Positions 1-6,577 are shown, numbered from the stretch's first letter. The stretch: DNA of 7,074 nt from a bacterium (GCA_029573925.1 JAKQBV010000498.1:1-7074), one strand, 5' to 3'. The notes: generated by a model from the letters alone, not told the origin. Translations and numbers: made by a program.

Positions 1-1
1 T

Positions 2-472
2 CGCATTGTCAAAACATATATCCCCGATGACAGTTTCTATCATTTCAGAGAAGGGTTCATTCCGGAATTGTTCAAGCGCGAAGAAAGAATATTCGCTTAT
101 GAAACGGATACGTACTGGAACGATATCGGGTCGCCAAAATCATATCTGCGCGCGTGGACGGACGCGTTTGAAGGAGCCGGAACGCCTCGCATGAAAAAGA
201 CCGCAAGCGCTCAAATAGAAAAATCCTTGCGGCGGTTAAATTCGGAGACGAAATCAGGAAAGATTCAATTCATCCATCCGGTATATGTGGAACAGGGAGC
301 GGAAATCGGGGAGGAGGCTGTCATCGGGCCTGACGCCGCGCTCTGCGACGGCAGCAAGATTGGAGCCGGAGCGTCTGTCTCGCGCTCGCTGGTCATGCCG
401 GATTCCGTAGTTTGCGAATCCACAATAGTCCGCGACTCTATCGTTTTTCAGGATAAAGTTATTCCTGCGTGA
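2..472 (+). CDS. Sugar-phosphate nucleotidyltransferase, C-terminal part (5' end outside the window)
   Basis: The frame is open from the left edge, so the N-terminal Rossmann-type domain with its nucleotide-binding motif lies outside; 156 codons and the TGA stop are present. The fragment begins in the end of the NTP_transferase fold, where FREGFIPELFKRE leads to DTYWNDIGSPKSYLRAW, the family's conserved DxGxPxxYLxA closing motif. A linker of about 35 residues follows, then a left-handed beta-helix of hexapeptide repeats (for example VEQGAEIGEEAVIG, then SKIGAGASVSRSLVMPDSVV). Such enzymes make NDP-sugars (GDP-mannose, UDP- or dTDP-glucose type) from NTP and sugar 1-phosphate in the cytoplasm, supplying cell-surface polysaccharides. 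The base and sugar specificity cannot be read without the missing N-terminus. The phosphohexomutase at the other edge of the window belongs to the same kind of pathway. Family call firm, substrate unknown. Confidence 0.88.
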   Translation, partial: RIVKTYIPDDSFYHFREGFIPELFKREERIFAYETDTYWNDIGSPKSYLRAWTDAFEGAGTPRMKKTASAQIEKSLRRLNSETKSGKIQFIHPVYVEQGAEIGEEAVIGPDAALCDGSKIGAGASVSRSLVMPDSVVCESTIVRDSIVFQDKVIPA

Positions 473-501
473 ACCGAACTGATAAACTAGCGAGACAATT
501 C

Positions 502-533
502 ATCTAATCCGAAAAAACCGTTAGATTGTTTTT
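502..533 (+). terminator. Weak candidate terminator of the nucleotidyltransferase gene
   Basis: ATCTAA (502-507) pairs with TTAGAT (521-526) around a 13-nt loop, and a TGTTTTT run follows directly. It starts 30 nt after the stop codon. The stem is only 6 bp and AT-rich, so it would be weak alone; the stronger hairpin at 678-707 is the likely backup. Confidence 0.3.
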
Positions 534-670
534 CTTCTGCGATTGAGAAAAACTATTTGAAAAGGGCGTTTCCAAATCCTTTATTCGCAAATATTTGCAT
601 TATTTTGTTTGGTCATTATTGAGAATATTGCGGCTCTCAGCGAAATATCTTGTTGGAGAATTCGTATTAA

Positions 671-715
671 TAAAAAAAAGCCCCGCATTCGTGGGAATGC
701 GGGGCTTAGTTTTTT
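671..715. terminator. Strong bidirectional intrinsic terminator
   Basis: A perfect 13-bp stem joins AAGCCCCGCATTC (678-690) to GAATGCGGGGCTT (695-707) around a GTGG tetraloop. On the minus strand the stem runs straight into eight or so U residues (the A run at 672-679), 25 nt after the stop of the Fe-S oxidoreductase gene, making it a textbook terminator for that gene. On the plus strand the stem is followed by AG and six T residues (710-715), so it should also stop transcription from the nucleotidyltransferase side. Confidence 0.95.
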
Positions 716-731
716 ATGAAATAATAAATCG

Positions 732-2777
732 TCAGATGGCTTTTTCAACAATCTGGCTGATGTCGAGAGTCTTGATTTCCTCTTTTTCGAGGTTCTTGAA
801 AGCGTCCAACATCATGGTTCTGCAGAACGGGCAGGCGGTGCAAACGGTGTCTGCTCCGGCGTCCACCGCCATTTTGCCTCTTACCTCGTTGATGCGTTTG
901 CCGAGGTCTTCCTCCATCCACATTCTGCCGCCGCCCGCGCCGCAGCAGAAGCTGGTCTTGTGATGCTTGGCCATTTCGATGGGCGAACTTCCTGTGGCGG
1001 CTTGAATGACTGAGCGCGGCTGGCTGTAGATGTCGTGGTATCTGCCGAGATAGCAGGAATCGTGCCATGTGATTTTGCCGCCGTCGAACTTCTTGGAAAG
1101 TTTCAGCTTGCCTTCGTCGATGAGCTTTTTGAAGAACTCCGAGTGGTGCCACACTTCGTAATTGCCGCCGAACTGAGGATAGTCGTTTTTGAAGCAGTTG
1201 TAGCCGTGCGGGCACACGCAGATGACTTTTTTGATGTTGTAGGCTTTTAATATTTCAACGTTCGCCTCAGCCATCGCGGCGAAAAGGTACTCGTTGCCTA
1301 TGCGTCTTGCGGAGTCGCCGCAGCAGCATTCTTCTTCGCCGAGGATGGCGAAATCGACGCCGGCGGCCATGAGGGCTTTCGCCGTGCTCTGCGCGATGAC
1401 CTTGTTGTCTTCGTCGAGAGAAGCGGAGCAACCGAGATAGAGCAGATATTCGGCGTCCGGTTTTTCGGCGAACGTTTTAACGCCCATGTCCTGCGCCCAT
1501 TCAGCTCGCTTGTGCGCTCCGATGCCCCACGGGTTGGAGTTCTTTTCAATATTCTTCAGCACGAGCTGCACTTCGGGACTCATCTTCGATTCGGTCAGCA
1601 CGAGATATCTGCGCATGTCGAATATGAGTTGCGTGTGCTCTATCATGACCGGGCAAACAGTCTGGCAGGCTTGGCATGAGGTGCAGGCCCAGATTACGTC
1701 TTCGCTAAAAACGTCGCCGATAAGGTTTTTGTTCAGGATTTCGTATTTCTTCTGAAGCTCTTCGAGGTTATCGGCGGTTATCTTTCCTTCTTTAATCAAA
1801 ACCTCGCCGCGCTCGAACAGGTGCTCTTTAAGATCGTGCACAAGAGCTTTGGGAGAGAGAGGCTTCTGGGTGTTGTAAGCCGGGCATTGTTCTTGGCAGC
1901 GTCCGCATTCGGTGCAGGCGTACGTGTCGAGCAACTGTTTCCATGAGAACTGCTCCACCGCGTTCACGCCGAAGGTTTCGAGGTTTTCGTCTTCGAGGTC
2001 CATTTTGTTCACGACTCCGGTAGGGCCGAGGTCGCGCAGGAAAATGTTGGGGATGGAGCCGAGAAGGTGCAGGTGTTTGGAATAAGGTATGTAGGAGATG
2101 AAAGCGAACAGCACCATCACGTGAAGCCACCATGCGATGTGGAACACGGGTCTGGCAGTGTCGCTTATATGCGGATTGGGAACGAATGACGCGAACAAAT
2201 TGGAGATCGGAGCCCATGCGGCGGGAATCTCGCCGGCGTGAATCCTGATGCCGCCCATCACGTAGTAGCTGAGAATCAGAGCGGTGATTAATCCGAGGAT
2301 TATGAAAGCGTCGATTTTGCCTGAGACCGGGCCTTCGAGCCTCACGGGTTTAATGATAATCCGCCTGAATATCGAGATGGCAATGGCGACAAGCACCAGC
2401 AGGCTGATGAGATCGACGATGAGTCCAACGAAGTTGAAGCCGGGAATCGTCCAGAATGTCACGCTGGGGAACAGGGCGTTCGTCCAAAGTTCCATCGTGG
2501 CGAAGCCTATCATGAGGAATCCCCAGAAGATTATGAAATGGCCTAATCCTCCGAGGAACATCACGACGCGCTTCTGACCGAACACCAGAACAATCACTCC
2601 GAGAACGCGTTTGACAACGTCGTTTGTCCTCGGGCGAGGGTCGGGCTGGCCGAGCTTTATGCAGTTAAATAGGAACAAGGCTCTCTTGGCAAATATCGCC
2701 AGCGAGCCTATGAACAACAAAATAAACAGTACTTTCAATGCCGGATGAGCGGTCGGCGTTAATACCATGTGCTTCAT
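732..2777 (-). CDS. Membrane-anchored Fe-S oxidoreductase, EtfD/FadF/HdrD-type (heterodisulfide reductase-related)
   Basis: The 681-aa protein has an N-terminal membrane domain with about five hydrophobic helices (residues 15-37, 73-98, 116-137, 156-177, 211-232), resembling the NarI/HdrE cytochrome b fold. Its histidines (H80, H213, H219, H235, H237) are possible heme ligands. Two [4Fe-4S] motifs follow: CTECGRCQEQCP (C288, 291, 294, 298) and CTSCQACQTVCP (C365, 368, 371, 375). Two CCG (HdrB/D-type) domains come last: C450 with C485-C486-G, and C575 with C611-C612-G plus C646/649/652. Known relatives pass electrons between the quinone pool and ETF or other cytosolic carriers, so a role as ETF:menaquinone oxidoreductase is the best inference, but no etfAB genes are visible here. 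The start is the ATG at 2777, 9 nt after AAGGTAGG; a TTG at 2786 would abut that site. One oddity is CPHG (522-525) in CCG domain 1, where CPHC is expected. Confidence 0.9.
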   Translation of the reverse strand: MKHMVLTPTAHPALKVLFILLFIGSLAIFAKRALFLFNCIKLGQPDPRPRTNDVVKRVLGVIVLVFGQKRVVMFLGGLGHFIIFWGFLMIGFATMELWTNALFPSVTFWTIPGFNFVGLIVDLISLLVLVAIAISIFRRIIIKPVRLEGPVSGKIDAFIILGLITALILSYYVMGGIRIHAGEIPAAWAPISNLFASFVPNPHISDTARPVFHIAWWLHVMVLFAFISYIPYSKHLHLLGSIPNIFLRDLGPTGVVNKMDLEDENLETFGVNAVEQFSWKQLLDTYACTECGRCQEQCPAYNTQKPLSPKALVHDLKEHLFERGEVLIKEGKITADNLEELQKKYEILNKNLIGDVFSEDVIWACTSCQACQTVCPVMIEHTQLIFDMRRYLVLTESKMSPEVQLVLKNIEKNSNPWGIGAHKRAEWAQDMGVKTFAEKPDAEYLLYLGCSASLDEDNKVIAQSTAKALMAAGVDFAILGEEECCCGDSARRIGNEYLFAAMAEANVEILKAYNIKKVICVCPHGYNCFKNDYPQFGGNYEVWHHSEFFKKLIDEGKLKLSKKFDGGKITWHDSCYLGRYHDIYSQPRSVIQAATGSSPIEMAKHHKTSFCCGAGGGRMWMEEDLGKRINEVRGKMAVDAGADTVCTACPFCRTMMLDAFKNLEKEEIKTLDISQIVEKAI

Positions 2778-2786
2778 TTTTCGCAA

Positions 2787-2794
2787 CCTACCTT
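2787..2794 (-). promoter_or_regulatory. Ribosome binding site that decides the start of the Fe-S oxidoreductase
   Basis: On the minus strand the site reads AAGGTAGG, 9 nt before the ATG at 2777. The upstream in-frame TTG (2786) touches this site with no spacer and so is unlikely to be used. Confidence 0.7.
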
Positions 2795-3031
2795 GTTTGA
2801 TTTTTGGTTCCGCGCCGTCTGGGATATGGCAATGCGTGTTCCTTGCCGCGTCCCGGCTGCGGACCTTTTTAGGATTCGATGTTCCGAATCCGTTTTCTAT
2901 TTTTAATACGCCTTATGGCGTAAAAAAGAAAAAACCGGTCCGTGCATTAGAGATTATTCTTATTTCAAGATTCACATTCACACATCAGAAAATAATATAA
3001 ATATAACAATTCTGATTGTGAATTAAAGCAC

Positions 3032-3060
3032 ATATTATCCAGAGCGCCCCGCGTTGTCAA
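3032..3060 (-). promoter_or_regulatory. Sigma70-type promoter of the Fe-S oxidoreductase
   Basis: On the minus strand a perfect TTGACA (3060-3055) is followed after 17 nt by TAATAT (3037-3032); a GATAAT in the same stretch would have a 15-nt spacer. An A-rich stretch just upstream of the -35 box (AACAAATAAAAAG) resembles an UP element. Transcription would start near 3025. Confidence 0.6.
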
Positions 3061-3128
3061 CTTTTTATTTGTTGAGGTTCTTCGATATAATACTCTAAAC
3101 AATGAGAAAAAATTAAAAAATTGTCGCT

Positions 3129-3509
3129 TCATGCGGAGCGAACAGGGGGGAATGTTTCGACTTCAAAGCGCCAGTCTTCGGGTTTCAGCGGAGGAAGCCC
3201 GTGGCTTGCCCGCGCGTTGTCGCAGGAGGTCTCCGGGAAGCCGAATTGATACGAAGGAGGAAAATCCCTGCAAACGCCCGGTCTTTTGTCGTATATTACG
3301 CAGCGGGCGCTTTCGCCGATATTCCCGACAAGAGCCGCGCAACGCGGGTTCGTCCCCCCCGTGTTTTTCATAATCCGTTTCAGTTCAGACAAATCTTCTG
3401 TCAATATCAAAGGAACGCCCCCCGGCGTCTCGTCGTCGGCGTCCCTCCAATAGAAAGACACTCTGAACTTGGCGCAACACGCGCCGCATGCCAGACAAGG
3501 ATTGCTCAT
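3129..3509 (-). CDS. YkgJ-family CxxCxxCC cysteine-cluster protein
   Basis: This 126-aa protein opens with the hallmark CxxCxxCC cluster (C5, C8, C11, C12 in NPCLACGACCAKF) and has four more cysteines (C57, C70, C80, C96), including the characteristic RCVIYDKRPGVCRDFPPS segment. That matches the YkgJ/UPF0153 family, annotated as putative zinc- or iron-chelating proteins; in most cases the actual role is unknown. There is no signal peptide or membrane segment, so it should be cytosolic. The size is normal for the family. The ATG at 3509 is supported by AGAGGAG 7 nt upstream. It lies upstream of the Fe-S oxidoreductase on the same strand, but that gene has its own promoter, so the two are probably not strictly one operon. 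It diverges from the condensing-enzyme gene. Confidence 0.88.
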   Translation of the reverse strand: MSNPCLACGACCAKFRVSFYWRDADDETPGGVPLILTEDLSELKRIMKNTGGTNPRCAALVGNIGESARCVIYDKRPGVCRDFPPSYQFGFPETSCDNARASHGLPPLKPEDWRFEVETFPPVRSA

Positions 3510-3516
3510 TAGGCGA

Positions 3517-3523
3517 CTCCTCT
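3517..3523 (-). promoter_or_regulatory. Ribosome binding site of the YkgJ-type gene
   Basis: On the minus strand the site reads AGAGGAG, with 7 nt to the ATG at 3509. It fixes the start right before the CxxCxxCC cluster. Confidence 0.75.
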
Positions 3524-3559
3524 GACAGCCGCGTTAAAGTATTTCCAAGAATCGAGTAT

Positions 3560-3588
3560 ATTATGGAGCCGTTCGGCTCAATTTTCAA
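3560..3588 (-). promoter_or_regulatory. Sigma70-type promoter of the YkgJ-type gene with an inverted repeat in the spacer
   Basis: On the minus strand TTGAAA (3588-3583) and CATAAT (3565-3560) are 17 nt apart, each one base from consensus. The spacer is largely an inverted repeat, GAGCCG-TT-CGGCTC (3566-3579), placed where a repressor or activator could sit between the boxes. Start of transcription is expected near 3553, about 45 nt before the ATG. Confidence 0.55.
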
Positions 3589-3685
3589 ATTTCATATAAG
3601 TCGAGCCTCTTGCGCCGCGTCGCTGAAGAGGATTTTGCCGCATTGCCATAAGCGTCGCCGGAATCGCCCGGTAGAGTCCGCGTTA

Positions 3686-3713
3686 TTGTAAACATCGGAT
3701 TTTTTCCTATAAT
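3686..3713 (+). promoter_or_regulatory. Sigma70-type promoter of the condensing-enzyme gene
   Basis: TTGTAA (3686-3691) and a perfect TATAAT (3708-3713) are separated by 16 nt. Transcription would start near 3720, giving a short leader of about 39 nt before the ATG at 3759. Confidence 0.55.
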
Positions 3714-3739
3714 TGATATCTTAATTGTAATTGTCGGCG

Positions 3740-3749
3740 AGGAGGGGAG
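3740..3749 (+). promoter_or_regulatory. Ribosome binding site of the condensing-enzyme gene
   Basis: The purine-rich AGGAGGGGAG precedes the ATG at 3759. The GGGGAG part is 9 nt away and AGGAGG is 13 nt away, so pairing could use either register. Confidence 0.75.
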
Positions 3750-3758
3750 AACAGACAG

Positions 3759-5582
3759 ATGAGCGAAGCGACAACAGGCAGACTCTTGTTCGAGAAAAAG
3801 AAGTTTTTTCCGCTTCAGGACGTTGACGAGCCTATCCTGTTCAGAGAACAATTCCCATACACTGAAATTCCCAAACTTCTCTTCGACGGAGAAACGCCCG
3901 AACTCAACCCTGCGAGCGATATTTTTATTACGGACACAACATTCAGGGATGGTCAGCAGGCGAGGCCTCCGTACACCGTCAAACAGATAGTCGATATATA
4001 TAAGATGCTGCACAGGCTCGGCGGTCCCAACGGAGTTGTGCGACAAAGCGAGTTTTTCCTTTACAGCAAAAAAGACAAGGAATCCGTCGAGAAATGCCTT
4101 GAACTCAACTACGATTTTCCCGAGGTGACAGGCTGGATACGAGCGAACAAGGAAGACCTCAAGCTGGTGAAGGCGATGGGGTTGAGGGAGACCGGAATAC
4201 TCACATCGGTTTCGGACTACCACATATTTTTGAAGATGGGAATGACCCGGCGACAGGCTATGGAGAGCTACCTTTCGATAGTGGACGCCGCGATAGAGCT
4301 TGGGATCAGGCCCAGATGCCATTTTGAGGACGTCACCCGCGCCGACGTGTACGGTTTCTGCGTCCCGTTCGCGATAGAGCTTGTGAAACGCTATCGGAAA
4401 TCCGGCATTCCCGTGAAGATAAGGCTATGCGACACAATGGGGTTCGGGGTGAGCTATCCGAACGCTGTGCTGCCGAGGTCGGTTCCCAAACTGGTGTCAG
4501 CGTTTCTGACCGATGTGGGGCTGCCTTTCAGGATGCTGGAATGGCACGGTCACAACGATTTCTGCCATGTGCACGCGAACGCGATGGCCGCATGGCTCTA
4601 CGGCTGCGCTGCTGTGAATACTTCCGTTCTCGGAATCGGAGAGCGGACAGGAAACCCGCCGATCGAAGCCGCTATCATGGAATACATCGAGCTTAAGGGA
4701 CACACAGACGAGATAGACACGACCGTGATATCCGAAATTGCCGAGTATTATGAAACGGAAATCGGATACAACATTCCTAAACACCAGCCGTTCGTCGGTG
4801 AGGATTTCAACATAACGCGAGCGGGGATACATCTCGACGGCCTTCAGAAGGACGAGGAGATATATAACATATTCGACACCGCGTCCATTCTAAACCGGCC
4901 GGTCGGGATAGCTATAACGGACAAGTCGGGAGCGTCCGGCATCGCGCACTGGCTCAACAGCTATCTGGAACTGGAGCCTCGGTCGCGAATCGACAAAAGG
5001 CATCCCGGGATCATCAAGATCAACGAATGGATTCAGAAGGAGTACGAGGAGGGGCGCATCACATCGATTTCACACGAGGAACTTCTCGAACAGTCGGTGC
5101 GCTATTTGCCCGAATATTTCGACATCGACACCGAGTACATCCAGAAAGCGGCCCGCCGCCTGATGAGCGACACGATTCAGAAACTTGTCGCCAACGAAGA
5201 CATCATATCGATGGACGCCGCAAGGCAGGAGAAAATCCTCGAGACTCTCTTCAAGGAGAACCCGTTCGCTCAACTCGCAGTCATCGCGGACAAAGACGGC
5301 AACAAAAACACGGACATCTTCATACGCTCTGGGAAAATCTCTCCGGACGACGAAGCGAAACTGGACAAGAACTACTCCAAACGCGCGTGGTTCGTCATCC
5401 CTCTGGAAAACGAACACATGCACATCACCAGCATCTTCAAGTCGAAGCTGACCGAGTTGCTCGGAGTAACCGTTTCCGCGCCGATTGTCAAAGACGGGGC
5501 GGTCATGGGCGTCCTGAGAATCGATTGCAAGTATGAGGACCTGATGAAGGCCGGACGCGACGAGATGAAGATTGACTTCTAA
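3759..5582 (+). CDS. DRE-TIM (HMGL-like) Claisen condensing enzyme, Re-citrate/homocitrate/isopropylmalate synthase-like, with C-terminal Cache/PAS-like domain
   Basis: The 607-aa protein has a TIM-barrel catalytic domain at about residues 54-400. Signatures of acetyl-CoA-dependent condensing enzymes are intact: DTTFRDGQQ (R63, D64), RCHFEDVTRAD (186-196), the metal-binding HGHND (H263, H265) and LGIGERTGN (291-299). The details (PPYTVKQI, VRQSEFFLYSKKD, WIRANK, AWLYG) recall clostridial-type Re-citrate synthases from memory of that family, but isopropylmalate or homocitrate synthase activity is possible. A charged helical stretch (410-500) joins it to residues 503-600. That part reads like a Cache/PAS-like sensor domain (LAVIADKDGNKNTDIF, then TVSAPIVKDGAVMGVLRIDC) and does not look like the LeuA leucine-binding domain. 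No signal peptide or membrane helix is present, so the whole protein should be cytosolic. It is followed at 38 bp by a zinc dehydrogenase with no terminator between. Enzyme family firm; substrate and C-terminal domain inferred. Confidence 0.88.
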   Translation: MSEATTGRLLFEKKKFFPLQDVDEPILFREQFPYTEIPKLLFDGETPELNPASDIFITDTTFRDGQQARPPYTVKQIVDIYKMLHRLGGPNGVVRQSEFFLYSKKDKESVEKCLELNYDFPEVTGWIRANKEDLKLVKAMGLRETGILTSVSDYHIFLKMGMTRRQAMESYLSIVDAAIELGIRPRCHFEDVTRADVYGFCVPFAIELVKRYRKSGIPVKIRLCDTMGFGVSYPNAVLPRSVPKLVSAFLTDVGLPFRMLEWHGHNDFCHVHANAMAAWLYGCAAVNTSVLGIGERTGNPPIEAAIMEYIELKGHTDEIDTTVISEIAEYYETEIGYNIPKHQPFVGEDFNITRAGIHLDGLQKDEEIYNIFDTASILNRPVGIAITDKSGASGIAHWLNSYLELEPRSRIDKRHPGIIKINEWIQKEYEEGRITSISHEELLEQSVRYLPEYFDIDTEYIQKAARRLMSDTIQKLVANEDIISMDAARQEKILETLFKENPFAQLAVIADKDGNKNTDIFIRSGKISPDDEAKLDKNYSKRAWFVIPLENEHMHITSIFKSKLTELLGVTVSAPIVKDGAVMGVLRIDCKYEDLMKAGRDEMKIDF

Positions 5583-5585
5583 TGC

Positions 5586-5607
5586 GCGCTCCTCGGTTCG
5601 AGGACGC
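5586..5607 (+). promoter_or_regulatory. Hairpin in the 38-bp gap before the dehydrogenase, covering its only SD-like sequence
   Basis: GCG-TCCTCG pairs with CGAGGA-CGC around a GTT loop, with one bulged C (5589), giving a 9-bp stem just after the TAA stop. No T run follows, so it is not a terminator. The right arm contains GAGGA, the only purine-rich stretch upstream of the dehydrogenase ATG, at a long spacing of 16 nt. Confidence 0.35.
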
Positions 5608-5620
5608 CGGTTGAAATATT

Positions 5621-6577
5621 ATGAAAGCTCTACGCTTCAACGCCGGAGAACTTGAGATAAGGGATGTTCCCGCTCCTGTTCCCGGTTCCGGAGAGGCTTT
5701 AATCAAGGTCTCCGCCGCCGGCATCTGCAATACGGATGTCGAGATTCTAAAAGGCTATATGAAGTTCAGCGGCGTTCCGGGGCATGAATTCGTCGGTGTC
5801 GTGGAATCGTCTCCAAACAAGAAACAAATCGGCAAAAGAGTCGTCGGAGAGATAAATTGCGCCTGCGGGGAATGCTGTTGGTGCAACGCGGGGATGGAGC
5901 GGCATTGTTTTCAACGCGACGTTCTCGGCATATTGAAACGCGACGGAGCTTTCGCCGAATACCTGACGCTTCCGGCGGGCAACCTGAGGCTAGTTCCGGA
6001 TTCGCTTCCGGACGAGAAAGCGGTTTTTGTCGAGCCGCTCGCCGCTTGTTTCGAGATAATCGAACAGGTCGAGTTTCCGCCTGACGCGCTCGTATGCGTT
6101 ATCGGAGACGGCAAACTCGGCCTTCTGGCCGCCCGTGTCCTGCGCGACAAGGCGTTCAACCTCACTCTGATAGGGAAACATGAGCGCAACATGGCTATCG
6201 CCTCCAAGAAATTTAAAGTTGAAGCGATAACCGAAGACTCTATCGGAGACGAGCAGTACGACATAGTGGTTGAGTGTTCTGGAAAACCCTCTGGACTGGA
6301 ACTTGCGACAAGGCTCGTCAGACCGCAAGGCAGGATCGTCTTGAAAAGCACATACCATGACAAGCCGTCGATCGACGTTTCGCTCTGGGTGGTAAACGAA
6401 ATAACGATAGTCGGCTCGCGCTGCGGGCCTTTCGACCCCGCGTTGGAAGCGCTTGAGTCCGGAGAAATTAACCCGTCGCCGCTGATCGACGGAATATTCC
6501 CTTTCAATCAGATTGCGGAAGCTTTCGATGCCGCGCAGAAACCCGGCGCGCTTAAAATCCTCGTCAAGTTCGACTGA
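5621..6577 (+). CDS. Zinc-dependent medium-chain (MDR) alcohol dehydrogenase family protein
   Basis: This 318-aa protein has the two-domain MDR layout. The GroES-like catalytic half carries the catalytic-zinc residues C36 (AAGICNTD), H55-E56 (GHEFVG) and E138 (VEPLA). The structural-zinc lobe is C82, C85, C88, C96 (CxxCxxCx7C). The Rossmann half has VIGDGKLGLLAA (160-171) for NAD(P). It is some 20-30 residues shorter than typical 340-350-aa members, and nothing key is missing. It would oxidise an alcohol or polyol, or run in reverse, in the cytoplasm; the substrate is not readable. It lies 38 bp after the condensing-enzyme gene with no terminator, so cotranscription is likely. The ATG is preferred because an in-frame TGA (5612-5614) closes the frame just upstream, but its ribosome site is poor, suggesting translational coupling to the upstream gene. 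It faces the phosphohexomutase gene. Confidence 0.88.
   Translation: MKALRFNAGELEIRDVPAPVPGSGEALIKVSAAGICNTDVEILKGYMKFSGVPGHEFVGVVESSPNKKQIGKRVVGEINCACGECCWCNAGMERHCFQRDVLGILKRDGAFAEYLTLPAGNLRLVPDSLPDEKAVFVEPLAACFEIIEQVEFPPDALVCVIGDGKLGLLAARVLRDKAFNLTLIGKHERNMAIASKKFKVEAITEDSIGDEQYDIVVECSGKPSGLELATRLVRPQGRIVLKSTYHDKPSIDVSLWVVNEITIVGSRCGPFDPALEALESGEINPSPLIDGIFPFNQIAEAFDAAQKPGALKILVKFD

Larger units (their letters stand above)
473..731. other. Convergent intergenic region, AT-rich
   Basis: This gap lies between two genes that point at each other. It carries a weak terminator-like hairpin near its left end and a strong bidirectional terminator near its right end. Between them is AT-rich sequence with a 12-bp perfect palindrome, GCAAATATTTGC, at 587-598. 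I see no convincing small gene, RNA gene or mobile-element remnant. Confidence 0.6.
2778..3128 (-). other. 351-bp gap: promoter and long 5' leader of the Fe-S oxidoreductase
   Basis: The region separates the YkgJ-type gene from the Fe-S oxidoreductase, both on the minus strand. It contains a promoter (3032-3060) and an implied leader of about 245 nt. The leader holds two clean hairpins: GGATTCG/CGAATCC with a 6-nt loop (2872-2891), and TACGCC/GGCGTA with a TTAT loop (2907-2922), which can be extended by pairing of the flanking T and A runs across a 2-nt bulge. I do not recognise a riboswitch class. No good terminator for the YkgJ-type gene is visible, only T runs without a GC stem around 3105-3120. 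Confidence 0.55.

Noticed and set aside
587..598. Perfect 12-bp palindrome GCAAATATTTGC
   Set aside because: It lies between convergent genes, far from any start, in AT-rich DNA where short palindromes arise by chance.
2778..3025. A known riboswitch in the leader of the Fe-S oxidoreductase
   Set aside because: The hairpins are real but I could not match any conserved riboswitch core.
3086..3091. TATAAT on the plus strand
   Set aside because: No -35 box at the right distance, and no plus-strand gene follows for more than 600 bp.
3131..3512. Plus-strand open frames opposite the YkgJ-type gene
   Set aside because: The minus-strand reading has the family cysteine pattern and an SD site; the plus-strand readings have neither.
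3606..3631. Hairpin CCTCTTGCG/CGC-AAGAGG with a 2-nt bulge, followed by ATTTTG
   Set aside because: It lies between divergent promoters, outside both expected transcripts, and lacks a proper T run; no role can be supported.
3585..4322. Long open frame (245 codons) on the minus strand opposite the start of the synthase gene
   Set aside because: It overlaps a gene with complete family motifs, has no recognisable motif and lacks its own good start; it is a shadow frame.
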